Positions 8,750-15,926 of a DNA stretch of 30,132 bases are shown piece after piece (position 1 is the stretch's first letter; every line of letters starts with the position of its first letter). The notes beneath the pieces were generated by a model. It was not told where the DNA came from. It saw nothing but the letters and a program-made list of their open reading frames with translations, and ran no database searches. A program made the translations under genes and the position numbers. The DNA comes from CAYSEW01 sp964430245 (lineage in GTDB: Bacteria; Bacteroidota; Bacteroidia; Flavobacteriales_D; Parvicellaceae): positions 1 to 30,132 of the forward strand of contig CAYSEW010000032.1 of the NCBI GenBank assembly GCA_964430245.1. Reading direction: 5' to 3'.

Positions 8750-9547
8750 TTAAGGTAATATAATGTCAGGTAAATTCAATTTTGAACTAATCTTATTATA
8801 ATCAGAAATGACATATTGAATAATCAATGGATTTTTGTTAGGGTCTATCCAATATAATAGCTTTAAAATATTTTCTTTAGACATAGCTGTACAGCCTAAA
8901 GTATATCTATTCGGTCCTCTCCATATATGAAAAAACACACAAGATCCACTATTGTATAAAGAAGGTGTGTTATGATTTACAAAAAAACCCCATTCATATA
9001 ACTCTACATTTCTCATTTTATCAGCAATATCCCAATCTTTATTTACTTTATTTATTTGAACAATCTTATTGTAATACATAGATTCAGCATCTTCTATACA
9101 CCTACTAAATGAATCTATTGGTAGATAATTCAATTTTATACCATTAATTTTTTCTATTGGCTGAAAACCAAAAGCATCACCTATTGTAAATATACCAGAT
9201 GGTGTTTTACCATCACCTTCAATTTTATCTATCAGATCTGCTGAATTTCCAATCTCTATTCCTCTACCTTTTGCCATACCCTTTTTTCCAATAGTAACAT
9301 CAATCATATTACCTTGAAGACTCCAATTATTCTTATTACCCTCATATCTATATAAATAACCATTTATATCATTGGAATCATTAGTAAGCACTATTATTAA
9401 TTGATTAGGAATTGAATCAATAATATTCTCTTTATCTTCTAGACTATCTAGCAACTTATTTTCATTGAAATCTTCTTCATTAGAACACCCATTAAAAAAC
9501 AAATTAATAAAGCAGAAAATGACACCTAAAATATATTTGTTGTTCAT
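8750..9547 (-). CDS. L,D-transpeptidase (YkuD) family lipoprotein
   Basis: Probable periplasmic peptidoglycan L,D-transpeptidase, or a related enzyme that cross-links or edits peptidoglycan. The N terminus is a lipoprotein signal with Cys21 in FFNGC. The YkuD-like domain covers roughly residues 50-245: GDGKTPSGIFTIGDAFGF at 111-128, then HIWRG with His207, and GCTAMS with the catalytic Cys219. These patterns match the COG3786-type YkuD branch, not the classical HGT/SHGC form. At 265 aa it is a normal length for this branch. It overlaps the upstream methyltransferase-like gene by four bases (ATGA), so the two are translationally coupled. A second enzyme of this family or a different substrate cannot be excluded, since the branch is little studied. 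Confidence 0.87.
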   Translation of the reverse strand: MNNKYILGVIFCFINLFFNGCSNEEDFNENKLLDSLEDKENIIDSIPNQLIIVLTNDSNDINGYLYRYEGNKNNWSLQGNMIDVTIGKKGMAKGRGIEIGNSADLIDKIEGDGKTPSGIFTIGDAFGFQPIEKINGIKLNYLPIDSFSRCIEDAESMYYNKIVQINKVNKDWDIADKMRNVELYEWGFFVNHNTPSLYNSGSCVFFHIWRGPNRYTLGCTAMSKENILKLLYWIDPNKNPLIIQYVISDYNKISSKLNLPDIILP

Positions 9548-10515
9548 ATTAATGTTGGAATAAAACGAAATTTAACTTGTTGTGAATAATCAATATAACT
9601 ATTGTCTTTCATAAGGTGATTTTCTTCTGTAATTGCCCTTAAATAATAAATTAAAGTCCAGAAAAGCATTCCAATAATATAAATAGGATCATTCATTAAT
9701 ATTGGAAGAAATGTTATCCACCAAATTAATAATTTAACTGTGTAATGCGGGTGTCTGACCCATTTATAAGGACCATTCCTAACTATGCCTCTATTGGTTA
9801 AATTAGAACACTTCCACCCTAAGCATATGACACACCATAACTTAAATAAATGAAGAGGAATTAATAAAATAAATACAATAATGGTAAAAGTGTCATTAAT
9901 AAAATAAGAAAAATTATTGGTCATCATTGGAAGGTAATTAGAAATAATAATATAAAAAGGGTAATAACAGACCAACGTTACCAACCAACCAAAAAAAGAA
10001 GTATCTATAGATTGAATCTCACTATTTAACAGTTTTGACTCTACAATATATCCTATAGTATACAATCCTGTAGTAAGGAACAATACTGTATAAATAATTA
10101 ATGGATATAAATTATGAGAAAATATATAAGAAGATCCTATCTTTTCAGTATCAAATAAAAGCAGTAAATATTCTATCATTACTATTCCATTTTGAATAGT
10201 TAAACTAAGCATAGATGGAATGAAAAATAACTTTAATAAATAGATTAATAATTCTTTTTTTCTATCATTTTTATTGAATATTAACCTACCTATTCTTGTA
10301 TCAATCACAAAATCTTTAGCATGAATATTCCATATGGAATAAGGGATATATAATACACCCAAATAAAGGATAATGTGCCAGCTTATATGCTCATTGAAAT
10401 ACCATTCATGATTTTCATTCATTCTTAATTGATCAAACGGAAATAATAGATAAAATAAGATTCCTGCCCATACAATTAATAGATCAATTATTATAAGATG
10501 TGATTTACTTAGCAT
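9544..10515 (-). CDS. Isoprenylcysteine carboxyl methyltransferase-like membrane protein
   Basis: Polytopic inner-membrane protein of 323 aa with about seven hydrophobic segments. The C-terminal third carries the signature of the ICMT/phospholipid methyltransferase (PEMT-like) superfamily: NGPYKWVRHPHY with RHPHY at 254-258, and a later double acidic TEENHLM motif before the C terminus. These bind S-adenosylmethionine in the family. Substrate is unknown; small lipids or isoprenoids are more plausible than proteins here. A TTG three codons earlier (10524) lies within a CATCTTTG promoter-like element, so I prefer the ATG at 10515. The gene is the first of a two-gene operon with the YkuD lipoprotein (4-base overlap), which suggests a shared envelope function, but this is inference. 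The N-terminal two thirds match nothing I recognise. Confidence 0.72.
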   Translation of the reverse strand: MLSKSHLIIIDLLIVWAGILFYLLFPFDQLRMNENHEWYFNEHISWHIILYLGVLYIPYSIWNIHAKDFVIDTRIGRLIFNKNDRKKELLIYLLKLFFIPSMLSLTIQNGIVMIEYLLLLFDTEKIGSSYIFSHNLYPLIIYTVLFLTTGLYTIGYIVESKLLNSEIQSIDTSFFGWLVTLVCYYPFYIIISNYLPMMTNNFSYFINDTFTIIVFILLIPLHLFKLWCVICLGWKCSNLTNRGIVRNGPYKWVRHPHYTVKLLIWWITFLPILMNDPIYIIGMLFWTLIYYLRAITEENHLMKDNSYIDYSQQVKFRFIPTLI

Positions 10516-10595
10516 ATTAAACAAAGATGCAATGAACCAACAAAAATCTGTTTATAACCCATTAGCAAACTAATAAAAACAAAATTAATTTATAA

Positions 10596-10603
10596 TAGAT
10601 TTG
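10596..10603 (+). promoter_or_regulatory. Putative -7 element for divIC-like gene
   Basis: TAGATTTG is an exact TAnnTTTG match ending 21 bases before the ATG at 10625. It overlaps a TTG (10601) that would otherwise extend the protein by eight residues, so it decides the start in favour of the ATG. There is no obvious -33 TTG. Confidence 0.45.
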
Positions 10604-10624
10604 ATCAATGGATTAATCATTTTT

Positions 10625-10906
10625 ATGAAAAAGTCTTTCAAAATACTAATTAACAGATATTTTATTGCAACTCTTATTTTTATTTTAGTTCTTTTCCTAT
10701 TTGAAGATACTAATGTATTTCAGCTTAATAAAATGAATAATCAGTTTCATACCCTTAAAAATGAAAATGATAATAATAAAAAGTTAATTGAAGAAGTCAA
10801 AAACAAAACCAATCTCCTAAGGACCAATAAACAAGCTTTAATAAAATTTGCTAGAGAGACTTATTACATGAAAAAAGAAAATGAAGTAGTCTATTTATTC
10901 AAATAA
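10625..10906 (+). CDS. FtsB/DivIC-like septum formation initiator protein
   Basis: Small bitopic division protein, expected to sit in the inner membrane and act in the FtsB-FtsL-FtsQ complex. The 93-aa product has a short basic N terminus (MKKSFK), one membrane segment at about residues 10-26, then a coiled coil (about 33-66, QLNKMNNQFHTLKNEN...) and the family-typical end IKFARETYYMKKENEVVYLF. That last block, ARExYxMKKxxExVxxx, is the DivIC/FtsB signature. The ATG at 10625 is preferred because the upstream TTG lies in a promoter element. It runs towards ruvX, with 13 bases between the two stop codons. Confidence 0.85.
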   Translation: MKKSFKILINRYFIATLIFILVLFLFEDTNVFQLNKMNNQFHTLKNENDNNKKLIEEVKNKTNLLRTNKQALIKFARETYYMKKENEVVYLFK

Positions 10907-10919
10907 CTAATTTCTTTTA

Positions 10920-11345
10920 TTAAATCAATCCTTTTTCTTTCATTACTAAATAATCTTGTAATATTATCACCGCACTTACTTGGTCTATCAATTCCTTATT
11001 CTGTCTTTTTTTCTTATTCATACCACTTTTTGCAATGGCCTGAGATGCAATTTTAGAAGTAAATCTTTCATCAATAGTAATGACTTTTTTAGCAGAGAAT
11101 TTTCTTTTTAGGTGACTAATAAAATTATTTACAGATTCTGTGCTATTAGTAGCACTACCATCTAATCTAACTGGCATTCCAACTACGATTGTATCTACTT
11201 CATTATTATTAAAATAACTTATTAAATATTCTATTAGATCTTTTGCATGAATTGATGTCAATCGAGTAGCGATAATTTGATTGTCATCAGTTTCTGCTAA
11301 ACCAACTCTTTTGGTTCCATAATCTATTCCCAGCACTTTTGACAT
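10920..11345 (-). CDS. ruvX: RuvX/YqgF family putative Holliday junction resolvase
   Basis: RNase H-fold nuclease family linked to 16S rRNA 5' maturation and to Holliday junction resolution. The 141-aa sequence shows the three conserved acidic positions: Asp8 in GIDYGTKRVGLA, Asp92 in DERFTS, and Asp121 in DQVSA, plus VVGMPVRLDG at 54-63. Length is normal. The ATG (complement of 11343-11345) is back to back with the dapD region, so the two genes are divergent. Family assignment is firm. Which of the two proposed activities it has in this phylum cannot be told from sequence. Confidence 0.93.
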   Translation of the reverse strand: MSKVLGIDYGTKRVGLAETDDNQIIATRLTSIHAKDLIEYLISYFNNNEVDTIVVGMPVRLDGSATNSTESVNNFISHLKRKFSAKKVITIDERFTSKIASQAIAKSGMNKKKRQNKELIDQVSAVIILQDYLVMKEKGLI

Positions 11346-11374
11346 ATGGCTAAATTAAACTATTCCATTTCAAG

Positions 11375-11405
11375 TTGTACGATTACAATTAGGTTATTAA
11401 CTTTA
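11375..11405 (+). promoter_or_regulatory. Putative promoter of dapD operon
   Basis: TTG at 11375-11377, a 20-base spacer, then TAACTTTA at 11398-11405, one base off TAnnTTTG. The predicted start site near 11411 lies downstream of the ATG at 11346 and upstream of the ATG at 11424, so it supports the shorter DapD. Confidence 0.4.
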
Positions 11406-11423
11406 TCCCCAACAAAATATATC

Positions 11424-12239
11424 ATGGAGGAATTAAAGAATATTATTGAAGCAGCCTGGAATGATCAATCTTTACTCAAGGATGCTAATGTAACAGATGC
11501 TATTGAATCTGTAATAGAAAAAATAGATAAGGGAGACTTAAGGATAGCTGAGCCTAATAATAATGAATGGATTATTAATGAATGGGTAAAAAAAGCTGTT
11601 GTCATGTATTTCCCTATTCGAAAGATGGAAACATCTAATTCAGGCCCTTTAGAATTTCATGATAAAATGAAATTAAAAACAAACTACAAAGAATTAGGAA
11701 TAAGAGTTGTCCCACATGCTGTATCAAGATATGGTGCTTATATAGCTCCTGGTGTAATTCTAATGCCTTCTTATGTTAACATTGGTGCATATGTAGATAC
11801 AGGAAGTATGATAGATACCTGGGCAACAGTGGGCTCATGTGCACAAATTGGTAAGAATGTACATTTAAGTGGTGGTGTTGGTATAGGAGGAGTTCTTGAA
11901 CCTCTTCAAGCTGCTCCAGTTATAGTTGAAGATGGTGCTTTTATTGGATCTCGTTCAATTGTTGTAGAAGGAGTTAGAATTGGAAAAGAAGCTGTGCTTG
12001 GAGCCAATGTAGTTCTAACAAAATCTACAAAAATTATAGACGTGTCAGAAAATAAACCTATTGAACACCATGCTTATGTCCCAGAAAGAAAAGTAGTAAT
12101 CCCTGGTTCTTATACCAAGAATTTTCCTGCTGGTGACTATCAAGTTCCATGTGCTTTAATAATTGGTGAAAGGAAGAAAAGCACTGATCTAAAAACATCT
12201 TTAAATGATGCGTTAAGGGAGTTTAATGTTTCAATCTAA
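11424..12239 (+). CDS. dapD: Tetrahydrodipicolinate N-succinyltransferase
   Basis: Transfers succinyl from succinyl-CoA to tetrahydrodipicolinate in the succinylase branch of the diaminopimelate/lysine pathway, supplying peptidoglycan meso-DAP. The start at 11424 gives MEELKNIIEAAW and 271 aa, the usual length. An upstream ATG at 11346 would add 26 unconserved residues and overlaps the promoter. The N-terminal helical domain is followed by a left-handed beta-helix of hexapeptide repeats (about 110-220: VPHAVSRYGAYIAPGVILMPSYVNIGAYVD, IGKNVHLSGGVGIGGVLEP). The active-site stretch around GSMIDTWATVGSCAQIG is intact. It leads a rightward operon with a glycosyltransferase 33 bases downstream. Confidence 0.96.
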   Translation: MEELKNIIEAAWNDQSLLKDANVTDAIESVIEKIDKGDLRIAEPNNNEWIINEWVKKAVVMYFPIRKMETSNSGPLEFHDKMKLKTNYKELGIRVVPHAVSRYGAYIAPGVILMPSYVNIGAYVDTGSMIDTWATVGSCAQIGKNVHLSGGVGIGGVLEPLQAAPVIVEDGAFIGSRSIVVEGVRIGKEAVLGANVVLTKSTKIIDVSENKPIEHHAYVPERKVVIPGSYTKNFPAGDYQVPCALIIGERKKSTDLKTSLNDALREFNVSI

Positions 12240-12272
12240 CAATTTACTATTTTAGCTTATTAAACTTCTATT

Positions 12273-13400
12273 ATGAAGATTGGATTTGATGCAAAAAGAG
12301 CCTATCAAAACTATACAGGTCTTGGGAATTACAGCAGAGATCTTTTAAAACAGATTTTCATTAATTACCCTGAAAATAGTTATAGACTCTACACCCCTAA
12401 ATCATTAAAAAACCCCAGGTTGTCATTCCTGTCAGATTTTAATAATGTTGAAACGGTATTTCCTGACACGCCTTTACATAAAACATTCAAAGGTTATTGG
12501 AGGTCAATCAACCTAGAAAAGTCACTTATTAAAGATAAAATTGATATTTATCATGGCTTAAGTAATGAAATTCCAAGAACTAGAAGTAAAAAAATAAAAT
12601 ACATTGTAACAATTCATGACCTGATCTTTAAAAGGTTTCCTAGAAATTATAGGTCTATAGATAGACGAATTCACAATGTGAAATTTAAATATGCTACTAA
12701 AAATGCAGATTTAACCATTGCTATTAGTGAACAAACAAAAAATGATATTGTTGATTTCTACAATGTTAACCCTGACAGGATCAAGGTTGTATATCAGACA
12801 TGTCATGAGAATTTTAGAAGGTCTTATCCAAATGAGGTTATTTTACATATTAAGGAAAAACTTCAATTACCTGATAACTTTATTTTAAATGTTGGGACAA
12901 TTGAAACCAGAAAGAACCTAAATGCAATCATACAGTCTATTCCTTTAATGAAAAATGACCTGCCTATAGTAGTAGTTGGAAGAAAAACTAAATACATCAA
13001 TTTTTTAAAGGTTCAAATGAATAAATTAAAGATTGATCCAAATAGGATCATTTTTCTTCATCATGTAACTATAGAGGAATTGCCTTGCATTTACCAACTT
13101 GCAGATATTTTTATTTATCCATCTTTATTTGAAGGTTTTGGTATTCCAATTATAGAATCATTAACAAGTGGCACTCCTGTAATTACTTCGAAAGATGGAT
13201 GCTTCAGTGAAGCAGGAGGACCATCATCTTTATATATAGATCCAACTGATTACGAAGAAATAAGTCATACTATTGATGCATTGCTTACTGATTCAGAAAA
13301 ACAAAAAACAATGATAGATGAAGGTAAAGAATTCGTGAAAAAATTTGAACCTAACTCATTGACAAAAGAAGTGATGGATATCTATCATAACATTCTTTAA
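12273..13400 (+). CDS. GT4-family glycosyltransferase
   Basis: GT-B fold glycosyltransferase of group 1. The N-terminal acceptor domain opens with MKIGFDAKRAYQNYTGLGNYSRDLL, including the glycine-rich loop. The C-terminal nucleotide-sugar domain has NVGTIETRKNLNAII, then the family EX7E motif FEGFGIPIIES with Glu287 and Glu295, and the GTPVITS block. At 375 aa it is full length. No membrane segments. The donor and acceptor sugars cannot be deduced. It lies between dapD and tsaC in a tightly spaced operon, so a role in cell-surface glycan or lipid-linked sugar assembly is likely but inferred. Confidence 0.9.
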   Translation: MKIGFDAKRAYQNYTGLGNYSRDLLKQIFINYPENSYRLYTPKSLKNPRLSFLSDFNNVETVFPDTPLHKTFKGYWRSINLEKSLIKDKIDIYHGLSNEIPRTRSKKIKYIVTIHDLIFKRFPRNYRSIDRRIHNVKFKYATKNADLTIAISEQTKNDIVDFYNVNPDRIKVVYQTCHENFRRSYPNEVILHIKEKLQLPDNFILNVGTIETRKNLNAIIQSIPLMKNDLPIVVVGRKTKYINFLKVQMNKLKIDPNRIIFLHHVTIEELPCIYQLADIFIYPSLFEGFGIPIIESLTSGTPVITSKDGCFSEAGGPSSLYIDPTDYEEISHTIDALLTDSEKQKTMIDEGKEFVKKFEPNSLTKEVMDIYHNIL

Positions 13401-13412
13401 AAATTTTACAAT

Positions 13413-13961
13413 TTGGATCCTATAAATAAAGCGATAGATATACTCAATTCTGGTGGTGTTATACTTTACCAAACAGATACTATTTGGGGACTAGGTTGTC
13501 TAACAGATAATGTAGCTGCCATCAAGAAAATCTATTCTATTAAAGGAAGGGAGTTTAATAATAAGCTAATTCTAATTTTAGAAAATGACTTACTATTAAA
13601 AAAATATGTTAGGGAGATTCCCGAAATAGTATGGGACATTATTGATCAAGCTGAATTTCAGCCCACTATTGTTTATCATCACGCGATCAACTTACCCGAT
13701 ATTCTTATTGAAAAAGATGGCTCTATAGCTATTAGAATTGTAAAACAACTTGAACTATTAAAAAGAATTAACAAACCATTAACTGCTACATCAGCAAATA
13801 TTTCTGGTGGACTTCCACCTAAAAAGTTAGAACAAGTTGCTAAGGAAATTTTGTCAAAAGTTGACTTCATATTAGATTTGCCAAAAATAAATTGTACTCA
13901 TCAACCATCCTCTATCATTAAAATTAAAACGAACGGTGAAATTAAGATCATTAGAAAATAA
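13413..13961 (+). CDS. tsaC: Threonylcarbamoyl-AMP synthase (YrdC/Sua5 type)
   Basis: Makes threonylcarbamoyl-AMP from threonine, bicarbonate and ATP for the t6A37 modification of ANN-decoding tRNAs. The 182-aa sequence is the short YrdC form without the Sua5 C-terminal domain. Family landmarks: INKAIDILNSGGVILYQTDTIWGLGC near the N terminus, IKKIYSIKGREFNNKLI (the nucleotide-site KR region, with R in place of one usual Lys/Arg pattern), and TSANISGGLPP near residue 128. No ATG lies upstream of the conserved N terminus, so the TTG at 13413 is the best start. It follows the glycosyltransferase by 12 bases and precedes cca, another tRNA maturation gene. Confidence 0.92.
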   Translation: MDPINKAIDILNSGGVILYQTDTIWGLGCLTDNVAAIKKIYSIKGREFNNKLILILENDLLLKKYVREIPEIVWDIIDQAEFQPTIVYHHAINLPDILIEKDGSIAIRIVKQLELLKRINKPLTATSANISGGLPPKKLEQVAKEILSKVDFILDLPKINCTHQPSSIIKIKTNGEIKIIRK

Positions 13962-13980
13962 TTATTGTGACCACCATTAT

Positions 13981-15384
13981 ATGGAGCATAGATCATTAAA
14001 GATTGTTTCTAATATAGCTGAAACAATTAATCAACCTGTATTTATAGTGGGTGGATATGTTAGAGATATGATCTTAAATAGACCATCATCTGACATAGAT
14101 TTTGTAACTATTGGAAATGGCATTGACCTTACAAAAAAAGTGGCTGCTGAATTAAAAATAGATCAGGTAACAGTATTTAAGAATTTTGGTACCGGAATGA
14201 TCAAGGTGAATGATCTTGAATTGCAATTTGTAGGTGCAAGAAAAGAAAGCTATAGAAAAAACTCAAGAAAACCAATTGTCGAAAATGGAACATTAGAAGA
14301 TGACCAAAATAGACGAGATTTTACTATAAATGCTTTTGCAATTTGTCTTAACAAAGATAATTTTGGTGATTTAATTGATCCATTCAATGGGCTTGAGGAT
14401 CTAAAAAACAAAACAATAAGGACACCTCTTGACCCTGACATCACTTTTTCTGATGACCCACTAAGAATGATGAGAGCAGCTAGATTTGCAGCACAGCTTA
14501 ATTTTAAAATTGAACAAAATACTCTTGATTCAATGAAACAAAATGCTGAAAGAATCAGCATTGTATCTCAAGAAAGAGTTACAGAAGAATTACAAAAGAT
14601 CATTCAAAGCAATTATCCTTCAATAGGTTTTAAAATACTTGATGAAACAGGACTCCTTAAATTAATTTTCCCTGAGTTTTCTAACCTAAAAGGAGTAGAA
14701 ATAAAAAACGGAAAAGCCCATAAGGATAATTTCTATCATACATTAAATGTACTTGAGAACATACTCCCCTATTCTAGTGACAATATTTGGTTAAGGTGGG
14801 CTGCCATTTTACATGATATTGCAAAACCTCCTACTAAAAGGTTTCATCCAAAAAATGGATGGACTTTCCATGGTCATGAAGATAAAGGGGCTAGGATGGT
14901 ACCTGGGATATTTAAAAAACTTAAATTACCATTGGATCAAAAGATGAAATATGTACAAAAGTTAGTACAATTACATTTAAGGCCAATTGCTTTAACTAAA
15001 GATGAAATAACAGATTCTGGAATAAGAAGGTTGTTATTTGATGCTGGTGAAGATATTGAAGATCTAATGAAATTATGTAGGGCAGATATTACATCAAAAA
15101 ACAAAAATAAGGTGCAGAAATACCTTAAAAGATTCGACAATGTTGAATTTAAGCTTAATGATCTTAAAGATCGTGATAGAATAAGGAACTGGCAACCCCC
15201 TATTTCGGGTGAGGATATAATGGATATCTTTAAAATTAAACCATCAAAAAATGTAGGTCTATTAAAAGATGCTATTAAAGATGCTATTTTAGACGGAGAA
15301 ATTGAGAATAACTATGATGATGCTTATCAATTTTTGATTATTAAAGCAGCTGAAATTGGATTAAAACCAACAAATGAAGACTAA
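13981..15384 (+). CDS. cca: tRNA nucleotidyltransferase / poly(A) polymerase family with HD domain
   Basis: Adds or repairs the 3' CCA end of tRNAs. The class II head domain has GGYVRD at 24-29 and the catalytic DID at 38-40, with RRDFTINA at 111-118 and the DPLRMMRAARFAAQL helix that follows. A C-terminal HD domain carries HD at 278-279 (ILHDIAKP) and further His/Asp residues. An upstream GTG at 13936 would overlap tsaC and add 15 unconserved residues; the ATG at 13981 gives 467 aa, normal for this phylum. The HD domain suggests an additional phosphohydrolase activity, as known for some homologues. It overlaps the next gene by 11 bases. Assignment as CCA-adding enzyme rather than poly(A) polymerase is inferred from length and the HD domain. 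Confidence 0.93.
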   Translation: MEHRSLKIVSNIAETINQPVFIVGGYVRDMILNRPSSDIDFVTIGNGIDLTKKVAAELKIDQVTVFKNFGTGMIKVNDLELQFVGARKESYRKNSRKPIVENGTLEDDQNRRDFTINAFAICLNKDNFGDLIDPFNGLEDLKNKTIRTPLDPDITFSDDPLRMMRAARFAAQLNFKIEQNTLDSMKQNAERISIVSQERVTEELQKIIQSNYPSIGFKILDETGLLKLIFPEFSNLKGVEIKNGKAHKDNFYHTLNVLENILPYSSDNIWLRWAAILHDIAKPPTKRFHPKNGWTFHGHEDKGARMVPGIFKKLKLPLDQKMKYVQKLVQLHLRPIALTKDEITDSGIRRLLFDAGEDIEDLMKLCRADITSKNKNKVQKYLKRFDNVEFKLNDLKDRDRIRNWQPPISGEDIMDIFKIKPSKNVGLLKDAIKDAILDGEIENNYDDAYQFLIIKAAEIGLKPTNED

Positions 15385-15925
15385 ATCTTACACCTTTAGG
15401 GTGGTTATTGATACAGAAGAAGATATTTTTAGAGATATTGTTATTCTTGAAAATCAGAATTTTGAAGAATTTCACCATTCTATCATAGCTGCTTTTGGTT
15501 TTGAAGGGGATCAGATGGCTTCTTTTTATATGAGTAATGAAGAATGGGATAAAGGTGAAGAGATAGGCCTAATGGACATGTCTTTTGAAGAAAATAAAGG
15601 ACCAGCCAGTATGAAGAATACACTTATAGGTAATATGGTAAAAATGCCACACCAAAAGATTTTATATGTTTATGATTTCTTAAAAATGTGGATTTTTTAC
15701 ATTGAGCTATTTGAAGAAGGAGTTGAAGATCCAGAAGATGGTTATCCTTATGTTAAACTTTCTTTCGGTGAAGCTCCTGATGAATCTTCTAAGATCATTC
15801 CTGATTTAATAGACAATTTATACAATGATGATTCTAGTATTGAAGATGATGTAAATGATGTTTTTAATGAATTCGACAATGACGATTTTGAAAATTTCGA
15901 AAACATTGATGATTATGACATCTAG
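15374..15925 (+). CDS. Plasmid pRiA4b ORF-3-like family protein, acidic tail
   Basis: Function unknown. The first 140 residues (MKTKSYTFRVVIDTEEDIFRDIVI..., FEEFHHSIIAAFGFEGDQMASFYMS) match the pRiA4b ORF-3-like family, named after a plasmid gene but widespread in chromosomes. The family pattern shows a short beta-strand, helix with FEEFHxxI and the phrase HxxxYxYDF. The C-terminal 30 residues are almost entirely Asp/Asn/Glu (NDVFNEFDNDDFENF), a probable disordered tail. Its ATG lies inside the last codons of cca (11-base overlap), so it is translationally coupled to a tRNA-repair enzyme. The family name does not make it a mobile element. It runs into the VWA-like gene tail to tail with one base between stop codons. 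Confidence 0.82.
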   Translation: MKTKSYTFRVVIDTEEDIFRDIVILENQNFEEFHHSIIAAFGFEGDQMASFYMSNEEWDKGEEIGLMDMSFEENKGPASMKNTLIGNMVKMPHQKILYVYDFLKMWIFYIELFEEGVEDPEDGYPYVKLSFGEAPDESSKIIPDLIDNLYNDDSSIEDDVNDVFNEFDNDDFENFENIDDYDI

Positions 15926-15926
15926 G

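Noticed and set aside
11346..11423. ATG at 11346 extending DapD by 26 residues
   Set aside because: The added residues do not match DapD N termini, and a promoter-like element lies inside this stretch; the ATG at 11424 gives the normal 271 aa.
13936..13980. GTG at 13936 extending Cca by 15 residues
   Set aside because: It overlaps tsaC, adds unconserved sequence and is weaker than the ATG at 13981.
15374..15925. pRiA4b ORF-3 family name as a sign of a mobile element
   Set aside because: No transposase, inverted repeats or target duplications nearby; the gene is overlapped and operon-linked with cca, so it is a chromosomal gene.
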